Assembly (NCBI GenBank): GCA_003255745.1
Contig: QKYL01000005.1
Span: 16,112-80,111, forward strand
Source of the DNA: Paracoccus saliphilus
GTDB taxonomy: Bacteria; Pseudomonadota; Alphaproteobacteria; Rhodobacterales; Rhodobacteraceae
Reading direction: 5' to 3'
DNA length: 64,000 bases
Made by a program: the position numbers and the translations under genes. Positions within the stretch are counted from its first letter, which is position 1. Each line of letters begins with the position of its first letter. The notes beneath the pieces are model-generated. The model worked only from the letters and a program-made list of their open reading frames with translations. It had not been told where the DNA came from and did not search any database. Of the stretch, positions 20,639 to 30,507 are shown piece by piece.

Positions 20639-20658
20639 CCCCGCTTTCAGGTCCTAAG

Positions 20659-20687
20659 CGCGCGGGGGTCAACCTCCGCGCGTTTTT
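20659..20687 (+). terminator. Rho-independent terminator after ctaE
   Basis: A 10-bp GC-rich stem with one G-U pair (CGCGCGGGGG, TCAA loop, CCTCCGCGCG), then TTTTT at 20683-20687. It separates ctaE from surf1, which may therefore be transcribed mainly by readthrough or from its own start. Confidence 0.8.
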
Positions 20688-20717
20688 CGTTGCCCTTCCA
20701 GCAACCCGGAGCGTTTG

Positions 20718-21389
20718 ATGCGCCGTTACCTGTTCCCGCTGATCCTCGGCATCGTCGGTTGCGCCATTCTGGTGCAGCTGGGCCTGTGGCAGCTGGATCG
20801 CCGTGACTGGAAGGAAGCCATGCTGGAGGAGATCCGGGCCGGCATCCTGGCCGATCCGGTGCCGCTGCCGGCGGAGGTCGATCCCTTGATGAAATACCTG
20901 CCCGTCACCGTCAGCGGCACCACGACCGGGGCCGAGATCGACGTGCTGTCGCATACCCGCGAACAGGGTGCCGGATATCAGATCATTTCGCGCTTCGTCA
21001 CCGATGACGGGCGCGCAATTCTGCTGGACCGTGGCTTTGTGCCGCAAGAGGCGCGTCGGATCGCGCGCCCTCCGGTTCGCCTGGAGGTGCGGGGCAACCT
21101 ACACTGGCCGCAGGATGCCGGCAGCTCGACGCCCGCGCCAAACCTCGACGAGAACATCTGGTTCGCCCGCGATGTCGATGCAATGGCCGCGGAACTGGAC
21201 ACCCAACCGATCCTGGTCGTCGCCAGCTTCATCCAGGGTGACAATCAAGGCGCCGAACCTATTCCGGTCGCGGTCGAGGGCATCCCCAACAATCACCTGT
21301 CCTATGCCGTGCAATGGTTCCTGATTGCGGCAACCTGGGCGGTAATGACACTGGCGCTGATCTGGCGTATCAGGCAGCGCAGCTACTGA
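20718..21389 (+). CDS. surf1: SURF1-family oxidase assembly protein
   Basis: 223 residues. SURF1 helps insert heme A into subunit I; Paracoccus Surf1 proteins bind heme. It has one membrane helix at each end (about 4-22 and 198-216) enclosing a periplasmic domain. Family motifs are GLWQLDRRDWKEAML, the DRGFVP segment, and NNHLSYAVQWFLIA at the second helix with its conserved histidine. The ATG at 20718 has GGAG 6 nt upstream. It lies 10 nt ahead of thrC. Confidence 0.92.
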   Translation: MRRYLFPLILGIVGCAILVQLGLWQLDRRDWKEAMLEEIRAGILADPVPLPAEVDPLMKYLPVTVSGTTTGAEIDVLSHTREQGAGYQIISRFVTDDGRAILLDRGFVPQEARRIARPPVRLEVRGNLHWPQDAGSSTPAPNLDENIWFARDVDAMAAELDTQPILVVASFIQGDNQGAEPIPVAVEGIPNNHLSYAVQWFLIAATWAVMTLALIWRIRQRSY

Positions 21390-21399
21390 AGGAATTCCG

Positions 21400-22776
21400 A
21401 TGCGTTATGTCTCGACGCGGGGCCAGGCCCCGGTTCTGAACTTTGAACAGGCCATGCTGTCGGGGCTGGCGCGCGACGGGGGCCTGTATCTGCCGGAAAC
21501 GATCCCGACCCTGTCGGACCTGGACCAACTGGACGGCCTTTCCTACGAAGAGGTCGCCTTCCGCGTGGTGCGTCCCTTCACCGGCGACAGCTTTACCGAT
21601 GAGGAACTGCGCGGCGCAATCGACCGGGCTTATGCGCGCATCAGCCATGATGCCCGCGCGCCGCTGGTGCAGTTGGCCCCCGGCCATCACCTGCTGGAGT
21701 TGTTCCACGGTCCTACGCTGGCCTTCAAGGACTTCGCGATGCAGCTGATCGCGCAGCTGTTCCAGATCGCCCTGACGCGGTCCGGTCAGCGGATCACCAT
21801 CGTGGGCGCCACATCCGGCGATACCGGATCGGCGGCGATCGAGGCGTTCCGCGGCATCGACAACGTCGATGTCTTTATCATGTATCCCCATGGCCGCGTG
21901 TCCGAGGTGCAGCGTCGCCAGATGACCACGCCCCCCGCCGCCAATGTTCATGCGCTGGCGGTGACCGGACATTTCGACGATTGTCAGGCGCGGCTCAAGG
22001 ACCTGTTCAACGATCACGCCTTCCGCGACCATGTGGGCTTGGCCGGGGTGAACAGCATCAACTGGGCCCGGGTCGTGGCCCAGATCGTCTATTACTTTAC
22101 CGCTTGCGCCTCACTTGGCATGCGGTCTACGGATTTCTGCGTGCCGACTGGCAATTTCGGCGACATCTTTGCAGGGTCTATTGCGCGCCAGATGGGCCTG
22201 CCGATCCGCCGATTGATCGTCGCCACGAACCAGAACGACATCCTGCATCGCGCATTGAGCCAAGGGGAATACCGCGTCGGCACGGTCGAACCGTCGATCA
22301 GCCCCTCGATGGACATCCAGGTCAGCTCGAACTTCGAGCGTGCGCTGTACCTGGCCTATGGCGGCGACGCGGGTGCGGTGGCGCAGCTGATGGACGAGCT
22401 GAAGGCCGGCGGCTTCACGATCAGCCAAGGCGCGCTTCAGGCGCTGCGCGAGCAGTACCGGTCGGATCGTGTGTCCGAGGAGGAGACGCTGGAGACGATC
22501 CGCGACATGCGCGAGCGGACCGGAGAGGTCATGTGCCCCCACACCGCCGTGGGCGTGGCCGTGGCACAGCGCCACTTGGAACCCGGCGTGCCGATGGTGA
22601 CCCTGGCTACCGCCCATCCGGCGAAATTCCCCGATGCGGTTGAACGTGCCATCGGCATCCGCCCCGGCCTGCCGCCGCATCTGGCGGAACTGTTCGACCT
22701 TCCCGAGCGCGTGACCCGGGTTGAAAATGACGTCGAGGCGCTTAAGTCGCTGATCCTCGACCGGAGGACCCAGTGA
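21400..22776 (+). CDS. thrC: Threonine synthase
   Basis: 458 residues. This PLP enzyme makes L-threonine from O-phosphohomoserine. The PLP lysine is K110 in PTLAFKDFAMQL, and the phosphate-binding GATSGDTGSAAIEA follows. The N-terminal YVSTRGQAP and the overall length place it in the longer, fungal/bacterial class II type. It begins 10 nt after surf1 and its stop overlaps the GTG of the next gene. This surf1-thrC-peptidase order is common in Rhodobacteraceae. Confidence 0.96.
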   Translation: MRYVSTRGQAPVLNFEQAMLSGLARDGGLYLPETIPTLSDLDQLDGLSYEEVAFRVVRPFTGDSFTDEELRGAIDRAYARISHDARAPLVQLAPGHHLLELFHGPTLAFKDFAMQLIAQLFQIALTRSGQRITIVGATSGDTGSAAIEAFRGIDNVDVFIMYPHGRVSEVQRRQMTTPPAANVHALAVTGHFDDCQARLKDLFNDHAFRDHVGLAGVNSINWARVVAQIVYYFTACASLGMRSTDFCVPTGNFGDIFAGSIARQMGLPIRRLIVATNQNDILHRALSQGEYRVGTVEPSISPSMDIQVSSNFERALYLAYGGDAGAVAQLMDELKAGGFTISQGALQALREQYRSDRVSEEETLETIRDMRERTGEVMCPHTAVGVAVAQRHLEPGVPMVTLATAHPAKFPDAVERAIGIRPGLPPHLAELFDLPERVTRVENDVEALKSLILDRRTQ

Positions 22777-24047
22777 ACCAAGACCCCACCCCGCGCCTGA
22801 CAACCCTGCCGAACGGCCTGTCCATCGTCACCCGTCAGATGCCGGGCCTGCATTCCACTGCCCTTGGCATCTGGATCAGCGCCGGCGGCCGGAACGAGCG
22901 TGCCGAACAGAACGGCATTGCCCATTTCCTGGAGCATATGGCCTTCAAGGGGACCGCGACCCGCAGCGCCTTGCAGATCGCGGAAGCGATCGAGGATGTT
23001 GGCGGCTATATCAACGCCTATACCTCGCGCGATGCGACGGCCTATTACGTCCGCGTGCTGGAGGATGACGTCGATCTGGCCTTTGACGTGATCAGCGACA
23101 TCGTCCTGAACCCCGTCTTCGACCCGCGCGAGATCGAGGTCGAGCGCGGCGTGATCCTGCAGGAAATTGGCCAGACGCTGGACACCCCCGACGACATCAT
23201 CTTCGACTGGCTGCAAGAGGCTGCGTATCCCGACCAGCCGATGGGCCGCACGATCCTGGGCCCGGCAGAGCGCGTCAGCAGCTTTGGCCGCGCTGACCTG
23301 GCGGGTTTCGTGGCGGAAAACTATGGGCCCGGGCAGATGGTCGTAGCCGCGGCGGGCGCCATCGACCACGACCGCATCGTGCGGCTGGCCGAAAAGGTGC
23401 TGGGCCACATGAAGCCCGTCACCCAGTCTCCGCGCGAAAACGCACGCTGGCAGGGGCTTGAGACGCGGCATGTCAAGCCGCTGGAACAGGCGCATTTCGC
23501 GCTGGCGCTGGAAGGGCCGGGCTATCTGGCGCCTGATTTCTATGCGGCGCAGATCTTTTCGTCCGCGCTTGGGGGGGGCATGTCCTCGCGCCTGTTCCAG
23601 AAGATCCGCGAGGAGCGCGGTCTCTGTTACACGATCTTTGCACAGTCGGGTTTCCATGACGATACCGGCATGCTGACCATCTATGCCGGCACCGGCGCGG
23701 AGGATCTGGGCGACCTGGCCACCCTGACCATCGACGAGATCAAGCGCGCCGCCGAGGACATGTCCGAAGCCGAGATTGCGCGCGCCAAGGCACAACTGCG
23801 CGCGGGCCTGCTGATGGGCCTTGAAAGCCCCTCGGCCCAGGCCGAACGCATGGCGCGCACCTTGGCCATCTGGGGACGGGTGCCCGATGCCGCCGAAGTG
23901 GCCGAACGCATCGCGGCGGTGACCCCCGCCGATGTGCGGACCCACGCGGAGACCCTGCTGGCCGGGGCTCGCCCTGCGCTGGCGCTTTATGGTCCCGTTG
24001 ACCGCGCCCCGTCGCGCGACGCACTGGCCGAAAGGCTTGCTGCATGA
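22773..24047 (+). CDS. M16-family zinc peptidase (processing-peptidase-like)
   Basis: 424 residues. The inverted zinc motif HFLEH lies at 51-55, with the downstream glutamate in the EVERGVILQEI region. The two-domain M16B layout resembles mitochondrial processing peptidase beta and bacterial PqqL/YmxG proteins. The active-domain zinc ligands are intact, so it is probably an active peptidase. The start is GTG (22773) overlapping the thrC stop as GTGA, with GGAGGA at 22763-22768. It also overlaps the next gene by 4 nt. The substrate is unknown. Confidence 0.9.
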   Translation: MNQDPTPRLTTLPNGLSIVTRQMPGLHSTALGIWISAGGRNERAEQNGIAHFLEHMAFKGTATRSALQIAEAIEDVGGYINAYTSRDATAYYVRVLEDDVDLAFDVISDIVLNPVFDPREIEVERGVILQEIGQTLDTPDDIIFDWLQEAAYPDQPMGRTILGPAERVSSFGRADLAGFVAENYGPGQMVVAAAGAIDHDRIVRLAEKVLGHMKPVTQSPRENARWQGLETRHVKPLEQAHFALALEGPGYLAPDFYAAQIFSSALGGGMSSRLFQKIREERGLCYTIFAQSGFHDDTGMLTIYAGTGAEDLGDLATLTIDEIKRAAEDMSEAEIARAKAQLRAGLLMGLESPSAQAERMARTLAIWGRVPDAAEVAERIAAVTPADVRTHAETLLAGARPALALYGPVDRAPSRDALAERLAA

Positions 24048-24628
24048 TTCTGACGCGGCGCCGTCCCTTTCGGCTTGATGCTGATCGGATCGTGCTGCGT
24101 CTGCCCATGCATTCGGACTTTGCCGCGTGGACCTCGCTGCGCGCTGAAAGCCGCGCCTTTCTGGCACCGTGGGAGCCAGCCTGGTCGCCAGACCACCTGT
24201 CGCGCAAAAGCTTTACCAATCGCGTCTACTGGGCCGCACGTTCCAGCAAGGCGGGAACGGGGCTGCCGCTGTTCCTTGTTCGGCGTGACGGGGTGCTGCT
24301 GGGGGCGATCACGCTGGACAACATTCGCCGCGGGCCCGCACAGTCCGCCACCATCGGCTACTGGATCGGCCAAGCTCATGCGCGACAGGGTTTCATGCGG
24401 GAAGCAATCGGGGCGCTGGTGCATCATGCTTTCACCAGCCTTGACCTGTCGCGGATCGAAGCGGCGTGCCTTCCCGAAAACAACGCCTCGCGCGGTGTCC
24501 TGGAGAAGTGCGGCTTCAAGTACGAGGGTGTCGCGCAGAGCTATCTGGAAATCGACGGTCGCTGGCGCAACCACGTGCTGTTTTCGAACCTGCGCAGCGA
24601 CCGGCGCGGCAAGACCGAGATCCGCTGA
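24044..24628 (+). CDS. GNAT acetyltransferase, RimJ/RimI type
   Basis: 194 residues. An N-terminal RPFRLDADRIVLRLP segment, the IGYWIGQAHARQGFMREAI acetyl-CoA loop and the LPENNASRGVLEKCGFKYEG motif match RimJ-type ribosomal-protein alanine N-acetyltransferases. The exact substrate cannot be told from sequence. The ATG overlaps the peptidase stop (ATGA), which continues the tight surf1-thrC-peptidase transcription unit. Confidence 0.85.
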   Translation: MILTRRRPFRLDADRIVLRLPMHSDFAAWTSLRAESRAFLAPWEPAWSPDHLSRKSFTNRVYWAARSSKAGTGLPLFLVRRDGVLLGAITLDNIRRGPAQSATIGYWIGQAHARQGFMREAIGALVHHAFTSLDLSRIEAACLPENNASRGVLEKCGFKYEGVAQSYLEIDGRWRNHVLFSNLRSDRRGKTEIR

Positions 24629-24639
24629 CGGAAGGGGTC

Positions 24640-26040
24640 ATGATGCTGAACGCTGCCGACGAGGCCCTGTCCCGCCGCCTGCCGCAGGGCGTTCTTCGAG
24701 ACATCGCACCGGATTACCTGCAGGAGCCGCGCGGCGGGTTTCAAGGTCAGGCGGGGCTGGTGGCCGCGCCGCGCGATGCCGGTGAATGCGCGGCCGTTAT
24801 CCGCGCCTGCGCCGAAGCGCGGGTGGCGGTCGTTCCGCGCGGCGGCGGCACCGGGCTTGTGGGCGGCCAGGTCATGGGGCAGGGGCCCGCGCCGCTGATC
24901 CTGTCGCTGGAGCGGATGACCGCCATCCGCGACATTTTCCCCGACGAGGGCGTCATGGTTGCGGAATCGGGCGTGACGCTGCAACAGGCGCGCCAGGGGG
25001 CGGCAGATGTCGGGCGGCAGTTCCCGCTGTCGCTGGCCTCGCAGGGCAGCGCCCAGATCGGTGGCGTGCTGTCGACGAACGCAGGCGGCGTGAACGTGCT
25101 GCGGTATGGCAATGCACGCGCGCTGTGCCTGGGGGTCGAGGCGGTTCTGCCGTCGGGGCAGGTGATGCATGACCTCAAGCGGCTGCGCAAGGACAACACC
25201 GGCTATGACCTGCGCGACCTGCTGATCGGGGCCGAGGGGACGTTGGGGATCATCACCGCCGCTTCGCTGGTGCTGGCGCCAGTGCCGGCCGAATCGGGTG
25301 TCGCGATGCTGGTCGTGAACAGTCCCGCCGCCGCCCTGTCGTTGTTGTCGCTGGCGCAGGCGCGCATGGCAGGCGGTGTTACGGCGTTCGAATTGATCTC
25401 GGGGCAGGGGCTGCGCTTCTTGGACAGCGCCTTTCCAGACCTGCGGCAGCCTTTTTCCAGCCGCCCCGACTGGCTGGTGCTGATCGAGGTCGGCCTGCCT
25501 GCGGGCCTGTCTGCGGACGGGGCGCTTGAGGGGCTCTTCATTGCCGCAAGCAAAGCCGGAGTGGTCCAGGACGGCGTTATCGCGCAAACAGGGCGGCAGG
25601 GGGCCGATCTGTGGGCCTTGCGCGAACATGTTCCCTTGGCGAACCGCCATGTCGGCGCGATCGCCAGCCACGACATCAGCCTGCCGCTGTCCGAAGTCCC
25701 CGGCTTTATCCGCGATGCGGGCGCTATGGTCGCGGCGCAGGGCGACATGCGGATCAACTGTTTTGGCCATGTCGGCGACGGCAACCTGCATTACAACCTG
25801 TTCCCTGCCGAAGGCCGTGCGCGCGAAGAATACGAACCGCTGCGGCGCGACCTGTCGCGGATGATCCACGAGATGGTGGTGGCGCGCGGCGGGTCCTTTT
25901 CGGCCGAACATGGGGTGGGGCGGCTGAAGGCTGCCGATCTGGAACGGTGGGGCGACCCGGTGCGCCTGTCGGCCATGCGGGCCATCAAGGGGGCGCTGGA
26001 CCCATTGGGCATCATGAACCCCGGCGCAGTGCTGGCCTAG
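24640..26040 (+). CDS. FAD-linked 2-hydroxyacid dehydrogenase (GlcD/D2HGDH family)
   Basis: 466 residues from ATG 24640 (a second ATG follows directly) with GAAGGGG upstream. An N-terminal FAD-binding type 4 domain carries [11 protein letters not shown] (about 65-75) and an [25 protein letters not shown] block. The C-terminal oxidase domain has [11 protein letters not shown] and the terminal EHGVG motif. Relatives oxidise D-lactate, D-2-hydroxyglutarate or glycolate. Which applies here is undecided; the single-gene context fits D-2-hydroxyglutarate or D-lactate better than the multi-subunit glycolate oxidase. Confidence 0.88.
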   Translation: MMLNAADEALSRRLPQGVLRDIAPDYLQEPRGGFQGQAGLVAAPRDAGECAAVIRACAEARVAVVPRGGGTGLVGGQVMGQGPAPLILSLERMTAIRDIFPDEGVMVAESGVTLQQARQGAADVGRQFPLSLASQGSAQIGGVLSTNAGGVNVLRYGNARALCLGVEAVLPSGQVMHDLKRLRKDNTGYDLRDLLIGAEGTLGIITAASLVLAPVPAESGVAMLVVNSPAAALSLLSLAQARMAGGVTAFELISGQGLRFLDSAFPDLRQPFSSRPDWLVLIEVGLPAGLSADGALEGLFIAASKAGVVQDGVIAQTGRQGADLWALREHVPLANRHVGAIASHDISLPLSEVPGFIRDAGAMVAAQGDMRINCFGHVGDGNLHYNLFPAEGRAREEYEPLRRDLSRMIHEMVVARGGSFSAEHGVGRLKAADLERWGDPVRLSAMRAIKGALDPLGIMNPGAVLA

Positions 26041-26570
26041 GCGCCCGTGAACTCGCACAGGGCATGCACGGGCATGTCCAGTGCCTCCAGCAGCCGGCGC
26101 CCGCCCAGTTCGGGCAGGTCGATCACGAAGGCACATCCGACCACTGTCGCCTCAAGCCGCTGGCACAGCCGGATTGCCGCCGCCGCGGTTCCGCCCGTGG
26201 CCAGCAGGTCATCGACGATCAGCACCCGTTCCCCGGACCGCAGGGCGTCGTCATGGATTTCCATGATCGCTTCGCCATATTCCAGCTGGTAGGCTTCCGA
26301 TATGACCGTGCCGGGCAGCTTGCCCTTTTTCCGGATAGGAACGAAGCCGGTGGACAACTGATGCGCCACCGCGCCGCCCAGGATGAAGCCGCGCGCCTCC
26401 AGCCCCACGACCTTGTCGATGCGCGTGCCGGCATAGGCATGCAGCAGCTGGTCCACCGCCATTCGGAAACCACGCGCATCCGCGAACAGGGTGGTCACGT
26501 CGCGAAAGATGATTCCCTCATGCGGAAAGTCATGGATGGACCGGACATAGTCCTTGACGCTGCGGCTCAT
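26037..26570 (-). CDS. apt: Adenine phosphoribosyltransferase
   Basis: 177 residues from ATG 26570 ([20 protein letters not shown]). It salvages adenine to AMP with PRPP. The PRPP-binding motif is [13 protein letters not shown] near residue 120, and the [11 protein letters not shown] motif lies near 60. The ATG overlaps the flavin reductase stop by 4 nt (ATGA), so the two form a minus-strand operon. Its stop overlaps the convergent oxidase gene by 4 nt. Confidence 0.95.
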   Translation of the reverse strand: MSRSVKDYVRSIHDFPHEGIIFRDVTTLFADARGFRMAVDQLLHAYAGTRIDKVVGLEARGFILGGAVAHQLSTGFVPIRKKGKLPGTVISEAYQLEYGEAIMEIHDDALRSGERVLIVDDLLATGGTAAAAIRLCQRLEATVVGCAFVIDLPELGGRRLLEALDMPVHALCEFTGA

Positions 26571-27169
26571 GCCGGACGTTCCATTTCGAAAAGGTCCTGC
26601 ACCACGCAGTAATCCTTGTATCCAAGCCGGGCCAGCCATCCGCCCGCCGCGCGGGGGTCGAACCGGCCCTCGACCAGGCAGTCGTCACGCAGATGCACCC
26701 CCGTCACCACGCCAAAGACCGCGAAATTCGCCTCGCCTGCCAAGGGCACGATCTGGGTCATCCGGCATTCCAACGCCGCCGCAGCCGTGGCCACGCGCGG
26801 GCAGTCGATGGTGGTGCAGGACAGGGACTCAAGCCCCGCCGCCTGGAATTCGCTTTGCCCGGCGGGCAGGGGCGCAGAGGTCGCGTTCACCGCATCGCGC
26901 AGGTCGCCGCAGGCAATGTTGACACAGAAAACGCCCGTCTCGATGATCTGGGCAACGCTGTCCTTGGTGCCCTGGCGGTCCTTTTTCGCCCCGGTCGAGG
27001 CGAACATCACCTGCGGCGGCACATAGGCGACCGCGTTGAAGAAGGAATAGGGCGCCAGGTTGTCCCCCTGCGCGCCGCGGGTGGATATCCACCCGATCGG
27101 CCGGGGGGCCACGATCGCGTTGAAAGGGTTGTGGGGCAGGCCGTGTCCGGCTTCGGGGCGATAGAACAT
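26567..27169 (-). CDS. Flavin reductase-like protein (DIM6/NTAB family)
   Basis: 200 residues. The [11 protein letters not shown] segment and the [11 protein letters not shown]...KDS block are hallmarks of the FMN-binding split-barrel family, whose members bind FMN and act as flavin reductases or oxidoreductases of unknown substrate. The ATG at 27169 has GGAGG upstream on the minus strand. It is translationally coupled to apt, but no functional link is obvious. Confidence 0.85.
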   Translation of the reverse strand: MFYRPEAGHGLPHNPFNAIVAPRPIGWISTRGAQGDNLAPYSFFNAVAYVPPQVMFASTGAKKDRQGTKDSVAQIIETGVFCVNIACGDLRDAVNATSAPLPAGQSEFQAAGLESLSCTTIDCPRVATAAAALECRMTQIVPLAGEANFAVFGVVTGVHLRDDCLVEGRFDPRAAGGWLARLGYKDYCVVQDLFEMERPA

Positions 27170-27281
27170 GGGCGGCCTCCTGTGAATTCGCGTGCTCAAC
27201 CTGCCACCGCTTTTCCGGCGGTGCAATGTTCCGCCTGTCGCAAACCCATGTTAAGGGGCCGCCGGACCCATAGGAGGCGCG

Positions 27282-27893
27282 ATGTTCGAGATCTGCCCCG
27301 AGATGCCTGCCGACGAGGCCGAGGTCGAGGCGCTGTACGACCTGTGCTTTGCCCCGGGTCGCACCGCCCTGTCATCCTATCGCCTGCGTGACGGCGTGCC
27401 GCGCGTCGCGGACCTGTGCCTGGTGCTGCGCGACCAGACCGGCAACCTGATGGCCGCGATCCGGTTCTGGCCCGCCCGGGTCAAAGGCCAGCCGGTGCTG
27501 CTGCTGGGGCCGATCGCGGTCCATCCGACGGCGCAGGGCGAAGGCTTGGGCGGCCTGTTGATGCATGACAGCCTGGGGCGGGCGCGCCGCATGGGCTTTG
27601 CCCGCGTCCTGCTGGTCGGGGATGCGCCCTATTATTCGCGTTTCGGCTTCCAGCGCCTTGACGGGGTCGAGATGCCGCCCCCCACCAACCCTGACCGGGT
27701 TCTTGGCCTGGAACTGAAGCCCGGCGCATGGGTTGACCTGACGGGTCCGGTCCAGCGCGAAAGCCAAGGGCCAACCGAGGCCCCCGATTCGACAGGCTGC
27801 ATTGCAGTCGAGCACCCGAAAGAGGTTGCCCATGCCCCCGACACTGCCGCCCGCCCGCATTCTTCCGCCAATCAAGGACGCCGCCACTCTTGA
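27282..27893 (+). CDS. GNAT acetyltransferase (YhbS-like)
   Basis: 203 residues. The core (1-140) has LLLGPIAVHPTAQGEGLGGLLMHDSL as the acetyl-CoA loop and GDAPYYSRFGFQRL, the YhbS-type motif. The C-terminal ~45 residues are low-complexity and overlap the start of the next gene by 62 nt in another frame, so the tail may be unconserved. GGAGG lies at 27272-27276. Confidence 0.85.
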   Translation: MFEICPEMPADEAEVEALYDLCFAPGRTALSSYRLRDGVPRVADLCLVLRDQTGNLMAAIRFWPARVKGQPVLLLGPIAVHPTAQGEGLGGLLMHDSLGRARRMGFARVLLVGDAPYYSRFGFQRLDGVEMPPPTNPDRVLGLELKPGAWVDLTGPVQRESQGPTEAPDSTGCIAVEHPKEVAHAPDTAARPHSSANQGRRHS

Positions 27894-28614
27894 GCAGGTC
27901 GACCGGCTTGCCCGGCGCTATCTGGACGCCTCGGGCGCGGGAATGGCGCTCATGGCGCGGATCGGCAACAGCGCCGAAGGGCTGATCGCGCGGTTGCCGG
28001 GCTTTGTGCGCAGCCGTCTGGACAGTGTCACCCGCGCGGCACTGACCCGCGCCTTCGGCGCGGCCTCGGGCAGTCGCCGCGTGCTGCGCGACCGGGGCGA
28101 CTGGTTCAACCGGCTGGCATCGACCGTCAGCGGGGCGGCCGGCGGGGTGGGCGGATTTGCCGGTGCGCTTGTTGAACTGCCCTTTACCGTCACCCTGCTG
28201 CTGCGGGCGATGCTGGACATCGCTGCCGAACATGGCCTTGATCCCGACAGCGAGGAGGTGCGGCTGGAATGCCTGCGCATCTTTGCCGCCGCGGGACCAA
28301 TGGCCGATGACGACAGCACCGATCTGGGCCTGCTGGCGGCCCGTCTTTCGGTTACCGGGCAGACGGTCCAGGGCCTGGTCAGCAAGGTCGCGCCGCGTCT
28401 GTCGGTGTCCCTTGGCCAGAAGATGGCCGCGCAGGCGGCGCCCGTTTTTGGCGCGGTGGTGGGGGCTACGATCAACTACACTTTTGCGCGCTATTATCAG
28501 GAACTGGCGCGGGTGCATTTCGGGATGATGCGGCTGAGCCGTGAAACCGGATTGCCGCGCGAGGCCCTGACCGAGGCGCTGCGGCTGTCGATCCAGCGCC
28601 AGCAGCCCCAGTAA
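27832..28614 (+). CDS. EcsC-family protein
   Basis: 260 residues from ATG 27832, with AGAGG 7 nt upstream. The central Gly/Ala-rich stretch (GAAGGVGGFAGALVELPFTVTLLLRAMLDIA) and the C-terminal AAPVFGAVVGATINYTFARYYQELARVHF are typical of EcsC proteins, named after the third gene of the Bacillus ecs ABC transporter operon. No transporter genes are adjacent. The function is unknown. It starts inside the preceding acetyltransferase gene. Confidence 0.82.
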   Translation: MPPTLPPARILPPIKDAATLEQVDRLARRYLDASGAGMALMARIGNSAEGLIARLPGFVRSRLDSVTRAALTRAFGAASGSRRVLRDRGDWFNRLASTVSGAAGGVGGFAGALVELPFTVTLLLRAMLDIAAEHGLDPDSEEVRLECLRIFAAAGPMADDDSTDLGLLAARLSVTGQTVQGLVSKVAPRLSVSLGQKMAAQAAPVFGAVVGATINYTFARYYQELARVHFGMMRLSRETGLPREALTEALRLSIQRQQPQ

Positions 28615-28621
28615 GGCTGCC

Positions 28622-30154
28622 TCATTCCTCCTGACCGTCCAGCGCCAGGGGAGCAACCGGGGCCGCCAGGTCCTCGGTTGTCAGGGGGCCAGCCGGGCGG
28701 GCCAGCCGCGCCTTGGTGACCCACATCAGCCGTTCCTGCGCGCGGGTGATTGCAACGTATGCCAGCCGTTTCCACAGCGCGATCCCAGCCTCGTTGCGGT
28801 TGGACCACGCGGCTGCGGCGATGTCGGGTCCAAAGACCTGCACCTCGGGCCACTGGCTGCCCTGCGCCTTGTGGATCGTCACCGCCGCCCCGTGCAGAAA
28901 GGCCGCGCCCATGCGGGCCGCATAGGGGATAAAGGGCTCTGCCTCGTCCGGCATCTCGATCTTGACGATCGAGGCGGCCGACAGGCGCGGGTCCTCGGCC
29001 CCGATGACGTGCAGCCGCGAAAAGCCCGGCTTGCGGCCCGGCCCCAGATAGACGACCTGCGCGCCCTTGATCAGGCCCCGCGCCTCCAGGTCAATGCGCT
29101 TCTTGCGATGCTTCAGCGGCAGCTCCAGCCCGTCGCAGATCAGCGGCTCTCCGGGCAGCAGCGCGTCGCCGGGCGCACCAAAGGCGGTGCGGAAGGCGTG
29201 GATCAGCCGGATCCGCGTCGCATTGCGCCAGACCAGCACCGGGCTGCGCGCCATCAGGTCGCTTTCCACGCGTTCGGCCCAGACCACCCGGTCGTCCTTG
29301 CGCGCAGCCGCCCGGATCATGCTTTCGAAATCTTCAAAGGTCAGGCGGTCGTCCGCCAGCGCATGGGCCAGGTCCAGGATGGGGCTGTCGTCGGCCTGGC
29401 GGTGGATGCGGCTTAGCATCAGCCGCTGCGCCGGGGCCAGCCGGTCAAAAACCATTTCGCCCGACTGGCCCACGGGGGCCAGCTGCGCAGGATCGCCGAA
29501 CAGGACCAGCACGGGAAAAATCTCGCGAAGGTCCTCGAACTGCTTTTCGTCCAGCATCGACGCCTCGTCGATCAGACCGACATCCAGCCCATCCTCGCGG
29601 CGCTTCCAGCCGCGGATGAAATCCGAGCCGCGCAAGCCCGCTGTTGCCAGCGCGCCGGGGATCGAGGCGTGCTGGTCGAAGAAGGCCTTGGCCTTGTCCA
29701 TGGCCAGGTCGGTCAGGCCCTCGATCACCGGGCGGTCGCCCTGGCCCGTCAGCCATTCGGCGATCTTCTCGTATTCCGGGTCATAGACGGGGGTATAGAG
29801 GATGCGGTGGATGGTCGTCGCCGGCACGCCGCGCATGCGCAGCACGAAGGCCGCCTTGTTGGTGGGCGCCAGGATCGCGACGCTGCGCCGGTCCTTGCGT
29901 TTCTTGCCCTCATAGTCGGGGCTGATCAGCTCGACTCCCGCGTCAAGCAGCGCCTTTGTGATCTGCGACAGCATCAGGGTCTTGCCCGAACCGGCCTTGC
30001 CGATGACCGCCATCACCCGACCTTTGCCCGACTCGGGCGGATGCAGTTCCTCTGCAATGATGTCTATACCTGCCGCGCCGAAAGTCTCGGCCAGCGCATC
30101 CCATGCGTCGGCCTGGTCGGGGGACAGAGTCGGGGCAGGGGCGGGGGCACTCAT
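28622..30154 (-). CDS. RecD-like ATP-dependent DNA helicase
   Basis: 510 residues. Superfamily 1 helicase: Walker A GKAGSGKT (52-59), a GVPATTIHRILY motif, Walker B LIDEASMLDE, GDPAQLAPVG (motif III), and the C-terminal UvrD_C_2-like block VTIHKAQGSQWPEVQVF with AYVAITRAQERL (motif VI). It lacks the N-terminal part of RecD and has no recB/recC neighbours, so it is a stand-alone RecD/exodeoxyribonuclease-V-alpha-like helicase. It converges on the EcsC gene with a 7-nt gap. Confidence 0.88.
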   Translation of the reverse strand: MSAPAPAPTLSPDQADAWDALAETFGAAGIDIIAEELHPPESGKGRVMAVIGKAGSGKTLMLSQITKALLDAGVELISPDYEGKKRKDRRSVAILAPTNKAAFVLRMRGVPATTIHRILYTPVYDPEYEKIAEWLTGQGDRPVIEGLTDLAMDKAKAFFDQHASIPGALATAGLRGSDFIRGWKRREDGLDVGLIDEASMLDEKQFEDLREIFPVLVLFGDPAQLAPVGQSGEMVFDRLAPAQRLMLSRIHRQADDSPILDLAHALADDRLTFEDFESMIRAAARKDDRVVWAERVESDLMARSPVLVWRNATRIRLIHAFRTAFGAPGDALLPGEPLICDGLELPLKHRKKRIDLEARGLIKGAQVVYLGPGRKPGFSRLHVIGAEDPRLSAASIVKIEMPDEAEPFIPYAARMGAAFLHGAAVTIHKAQGSQWPEVQVFGPDIAAAAWSNRNEAGIALWKRLAYVAITRAQERLMWVTKARLARPAGPLTTEDLAAPVAPLALDGQEE

Positions 30155-30253
30155 GCCGATCCCTTAGCCTGCCTTGGCGGGAAAGCGAAGCACCCTGCAA
30201 CCTTTTGGCCCGCCCATGCGTGTATGGGTAACAATTCAGGATGGAGCGTTGCG

Positions 30254-30460
30254 ATGATCGAGTTGTTTTTCGTTACCTGCCTGCTGAGCGATCCCGAGCG
30301 GTGCAACGACCACAGCCTGTTGTTCGAGGAACAGAACGGGTTGTTCAGCTGCATGCTGCAAAGCCAGAACGAACTGGCCCGCTGGCTGGAAACCCACCCG
30401 ACCGAGCAGGTGCGAGAGTGGAAATGCCGTTATGCCGGCGAGGGCGATCGCAAGGCCTGA
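30254..30460 (+). CDS. Small conserved-looking cysteine-containing protein
   Basis: 68 residues from ATG 30254 with GGAG 7 nt upstream. The sequence opens MIELFFVTCLLSDPERCNDH and contains four cysteines (C9, C17 and two later, in SCMLQSQ and WKCRYAG). The short hydrophobic N-terminus may be a weak signal peptide, so a small exported disulfide protein is possible. It resembles small proteins I have seen in other Rhodobacteraceae genomes, but no function is known. It is divergent from the helicase gene. Confidence 0.65.
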   Translation: MIELFFVTCLLSDPERCNDHSLLFEEQNGLFSCMLQSQNELARWLETHPTEQVREWKCRYAGEGDRKA

Positions 30461-30469
30461 TGTCTTGTC

Positions 30470-30501
30470 AGACAGGAGCGCCCGCCGGGACGCCCCTGTC
30501 T
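30470..30501. terminator. Inverted repeat between the 68-aa gene and ccr (possible terminator)
   Basis: Arms AGACAGGAGCG and CGCCCCTGTCT (one A-C mismatch) enclose a 10-nt loop between two convergent stops. There is no T-run on either side, so termination is only suggested by position. Confidence 0.45.
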
Positions 30502-30507
30502 TGGCAT

